Of a DNA stretch of 64,000 nt, positions 61,420 to 64,000 are shown piece by piece; the stretch's first letter is position 1, and each line of letters begins with the position of its first letter. The translations under genes were made by a program, and so were the position numbers. The notes beneath the pieces were generated by a model. That model was not told the origin of the DNA. It ran no database searches and saw only the letters and a program-made list of their open reading frames with translations. The stretch is from NCBI GenBank assembly GCA_021324735.1, contig JAJPIO010000005.1, positions 62,001 to 126,000 on the forward strand, given 5' to 3'. The stretch comes from Bacteroidota bacterium. Lineage in GTDB: Bacteria > Bacteroidota > Ignavibacteria > Palsa-1295.

Positions 61420-64000
61420 ATGCGTAAACTCACATTTGTAGCGGCAGTTATTGTCGCACTACTTTCACTCACGGACCTTCAGGCACAGCCGGTCATTCGC
61501 AAACCAGCATCGGATACGGCGATGAAAGGCGGCATGCGTATGACACGTCATGCCGTCGCCGGGCATTTGTACGTTGCGTTCGATCCAGTTTCAAACGATC
61601 CACTCGCGGCGCATGTCTACAGGTTAGACAATGGTCTTACTGTCTATCTAAGCGTCAATAAAACAGAGCCGCGAATTCAAACCATGATCGCGGTTCGAGC
61701 TGGAAGCAAAATGGACCCACCGGATGCTACGGGTCTTGCACACTATCTCGAGCATTTGCTTTTCAAAGGCACGGACAAATTTGGCTCGCTCGATTACACG
61801 AAAGAAAAGCCATATCTCGACGAGATCGAGGATCTTTACGAGACATATCGCGGCACGAAGGATACGATCGAGCGCGCGGCGATCTATCATAAGATCGATT
61901 CGGTCAGCGGCGTCGCGGCCAAATGGGCGATCGCTAATGAATACGATAAGATGGTGACCGAACTGGGCGCTCGCGGTACGAACGCTTTTACTTCGGATGA
62001 GCAAACGGTATACATCAATGACATTCCATCGAACCAGATCGCAAAGTGGCTCACGATCGAATCCGAGCGTTTTCGTCATCCCGTGCTCCGATTGTTCCAC
62101 ACGGAATTAGAAGCAGTGTACGAAGAAAAGAACCGCGGCTTGGATAACGATGAGAACCAGGCATGGGAAACGATGATGGCGGCGCTCTTCCAAAAGCATC
62201 CCTACGGTCAGCAAACAACGATCGGTACGATCGAGCACTTGAAGAACCCCTCCATCAAGAAGATCAAAGAGTTTTATTCGAAGTGGTACGTGCCGAACAA
62301 TATGGCGCTGGTCATGGCGGGCGATTTCGATCCTGATTCGGTCATCAAACTTATCGTCGAAAAATTTGCATCGCTTCCGTCCAAATCGCTTCAAGCATGG
62401 TATTCACCGCAGGAAGTGGATCTAAAACAGCCTGTCATTCGCGAAGTATATGGACCGGATGCCGAGTTTGTCGAAATGGCATGGCGCCTTCCGGCGATCA
62501 ATACGCATGAAGCAAAAGTAGCAGCGATGATGAACATGCTGCTTTCGAATTCGACGGCCGGGCTGATCGATCTCAATCTTAATCAGCAGCAGAAAGTGTT
62601 AGAAGCCGGCTCTGACGTTGAACTGTTGAACGATTATGGCGTGCATGTTCTGGAGGGTAAACCAAAGCAAGGACAATCGCTCGAGGACGTAAAGAATCTT
62701 CTTCTGTCACAGATCGAGCTTGTTAAAAAAGGCGACTTCGATGCCAGCTTGTTGCCCGCTATTATCAACGATGTGACGATCCAGCGGTTACGGCAATATG
62801 AGCATAACTGGGGCCGTGCGGACGTGATGATGAATTCCTTTATTCATCACACTCAATGGCCGAGTGAAGTAGGGTATCTCGATTCACTTTCCAGGATCAC
62901 CAAGAAAGAGATCGTTGATTTTGCGAATAAATATTATGGCGATAATTATGCTATCGTTTATAAGCGCTCCGGCGATCATAAGAACGTCGTAAAAGTTACG
63001 AAGCCCCCGATCACACCCGTGGAGGTGAATCGCACGGCACAATCCGATTTTCTGAAATCGGTAATGGCGATGCCGGTCTCTTCGGTCGAGCCTCATTTTC
63101 TCGACTTCAAACGAGATATTACACAAACGAAATTATCGAGCGGTATTCCGATCGAGTATTTGCATAACGACGAGAACGCTCGTTTTTCGATGACCTACGT
63201 CGTAGAAATGGGAAAGCGAAACGATAAGGATCTGCAATATGCGATGGATTATATTGACTACGTCGGCACTAATAAACTTTCGCCCGCGGAGTTAAAGAAA
63301 AAGCTGTTTGCATTGGGTGCCAGCGTCAGTGTTTCGACGACCGATGATGAAGTCCATGTTTCGCTCAGCGGACTTCAAAAGAATTTTAAGACGAGCGTTG
63401 CGCTGCTCGAGAGCATTCTTGCTAATCCGAAGTCGGACAAGGCTACGCTCGCCGCGTTCGTCGATCGCACGATCAAGTCACGTGAAGATACGAAGAAGAA
63501 TCGTCACGCAATTCTTTTTGGTGCACTTAGGAATTATGCTGTTTATGGCAAAGTAAACCCGCAGACCTATGACCTGAAGAATTCAGAATTGCAGCAGCTA
63601 ACCGTGAATGACATGACCGATCGTATTCATACGCTTTCCGATTATCCGCATCACGTGCTCTACTATGGGCCGGCTAAGGTGGATGACGTTGTTGCGACAT
63701 TGAACGATCTTCATCATGTGGCAGAACATCGTACGGCGCCGGTACCCGTCGAATATGTACGGCAAGAGACAACGAAGAACAAAGTCTATTTCGTCGACTA
63801 CGATATGGCACAAGTAGAGGTGCTGATGCTTTCGAAAGGATTGCCAGCATTCGATCCGACCATGGCTCCGGTCATTAATCTCTATAATGAGTATTATGGT
63901 GGTTCGATGGCCTCGGTGACGTTCCAGACGATCCGTGAATCCAAGGCGCTTGCGTATGCGGTATGGAGCAGTTATCAAGCCGGTGAGAAAAAGAACGACC
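61420..64000 (+). CDS. M16-family zinc protease, truncated by the window end
   Basis: At least 860 residues, open to the edge. An earlier ATG at 61416 stops after three codons, so the ATG at 61420 is used. Signal peptide MRKLTFVAAVIVALLS to LQAQ. The inverted zinc motif HYLEH lies at residues 108-112; the downstream Glu sits in the segment TELEAVYEEKNRG near 231, with the insertion typical of two-domain envelope M16 proteins of Bacteroidota. A second, non-catalytic M16 domain begins around residue 560. It should degrade peptides or process envelope proteins in the periplasm. Confidence 0.93.
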   Translation, partial: MRKLTFVAAVIVALLSLTDLQAQPVIRKPASDTAMKGGMRMTRHAVAGHLYVAFDPVSNDPLAAHVYRLDNGLTVYLSVNKTEPRIQTMIAVRAGSKMDPPDATGLAHYLEHLLFKGTDKFGSLDYTKEKPYLDEIEDLYETYRGTKDTIERAAIYHKIDSVSGVAAKWAIANEYDKMVTELGARGTNAFTSDEQTVYINDIPSNQIAKWLTIESERFRHPVLRLFHTELEAVYEEKNRGLDNDENQAWETMMAALFQKHPYGQQTTIGTIEHLKNPSIKKIKEFYSKWYVPNNMALVMAGDFDPDSVIKLIVEKFASLPSKSLQAWYSPQEVDLKQPVIREVYGPDAEFVEMAWRLPAINTHEAKVAAMMNMLLSNSTAGLIDLNLNQQQKVLEAGSDVELLNDYGVHVLEGKPKQGQSLEDVKNLLLSQIELVKKGDFDASLLPAIINDVTIQRLRQYEHNWGRADVMMNSFIHHTQWPSEVGYLDSLSRITKKEIVDFANKYYGDNYAIVYKRSGDHKNVVKVTKPPITPVEVNRTAQSDFLKSVMAMPVSSVEPHFLDFKRDITQTKLSSGIPIEYLHNDENARFSMTYVVEMGKRNDKDLQYAMDYIDYVGTNKLSPAELKKKLFALGASVSVSTTDDEVHVSLSGLQKNFKTSVALLESILANPKSDKATLAAFVDRTIKSREDTKKNRHAILFGALRNYAVYGKVNPQTYDLKNSELQQLTVNDMTDRIHTLSDYPHHVLYYGPAKVDDVVATLNDLHHVAEHRTAPVPVEYVRQETTKNKVYFVDYDMAQVEVLMLSKGLPAFDPTMAPVINLYNEYYGGSMASVTFQTIRESKALAYAVWSSYQAGEKKND

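Noticed and set aside
1-64000. tRNA or rRNA genes
   Set aside because: I looked through the intergenic regions for cloverleaf arms and TTCGA-type loops and found none that fold; not an exhaustive computation.

Overview
The window looks like a chromosomal segment of a free-living, moderate-GC member of the Bacteroidota/Chlorobiota (FCB) group. Signs are type IX secretion (T9SS) style C-terminal sorting domains, secreted 'IGT..P.ASALLDL' and BNR/YCF48-like proteins, DUF3109, and promoters with a TATATTTG -7 element that resembles the Bacteroidota TAnnTTTG consensus. A Kapabacteria or Ignavibacteria-like lineage is my best guess, but that is inference and no marker gene settles it. There is no sign of a plasmid, prophage or transposase.

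Layout. 1-7.4 kb: an outer-membrane-type protein, the murein transglycosylase mltG, a histidine-rich polytopic membrane protein on the other strand, and two large secreted surface proteins. 7.5-18.6 kb: two back-to-back operons (three and two genes, all joined by 4-nt ATGA overlaps) encoding five paralogous secreted proteins with YadA-head-like beta-roll repeats. Each operon is followed by a copy of the same multi-hairpin element. 18.6-22.7 kb: a membrane iron-sulfur oxidoreductase, rpmH-rnpA-yidD and a redoxin-like lipoprotein. 23-30.4 kb: a small XRE regulator, a 38-bp perfect palindrome and a five-gene operon of secreted proteins (three related YCF48/BNR-like proteins, one coiled-coil tail-fibre-like protein, one GH16-like protein). 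30.6-34.6 kb: an ECF sigma factor, an unusual membrane protein that is probably its anti-sigma factor, a lipoprotein and anmK.

34.6-37.3 kb holds dnaA with a likely replication origin around it: a perfect DnaA box upstream, and a cluster of degenerate boxes plus an AT-rich stretch downstream. 37.3-39.7 kb: ugd and uxs, which together convert UDP-glucose to UDP-xylose. 39.7-45 kb: two paralogous secreted proteins, an OmpA-family protein and a protein with a BclA-like C-terminal domain. 45-61 kb: mostly housekeeping and metabolic genes (a fused MDR/Gfo-Idh-MocA oxidoreductase, a Memo-like protein, a FAH-family hydrolase, an EamA transporter, murI with its operon, DUF3109, a BNR-repeat T9SS protein) and a stand-alone C-terminal half of MetH preceded by an attenuator-like leader. 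The window ends inside an M16 zinc protease.

Roughly a third of the sequence encodes exported surface or adhesion-like proteins. The most notable candidates for undescribed biology are the A-B-B / A-B beta-roll operons with their conserved 3' structured element, the palindrome-controlled secreted-protein operon, and the leader of the metH half-gene.
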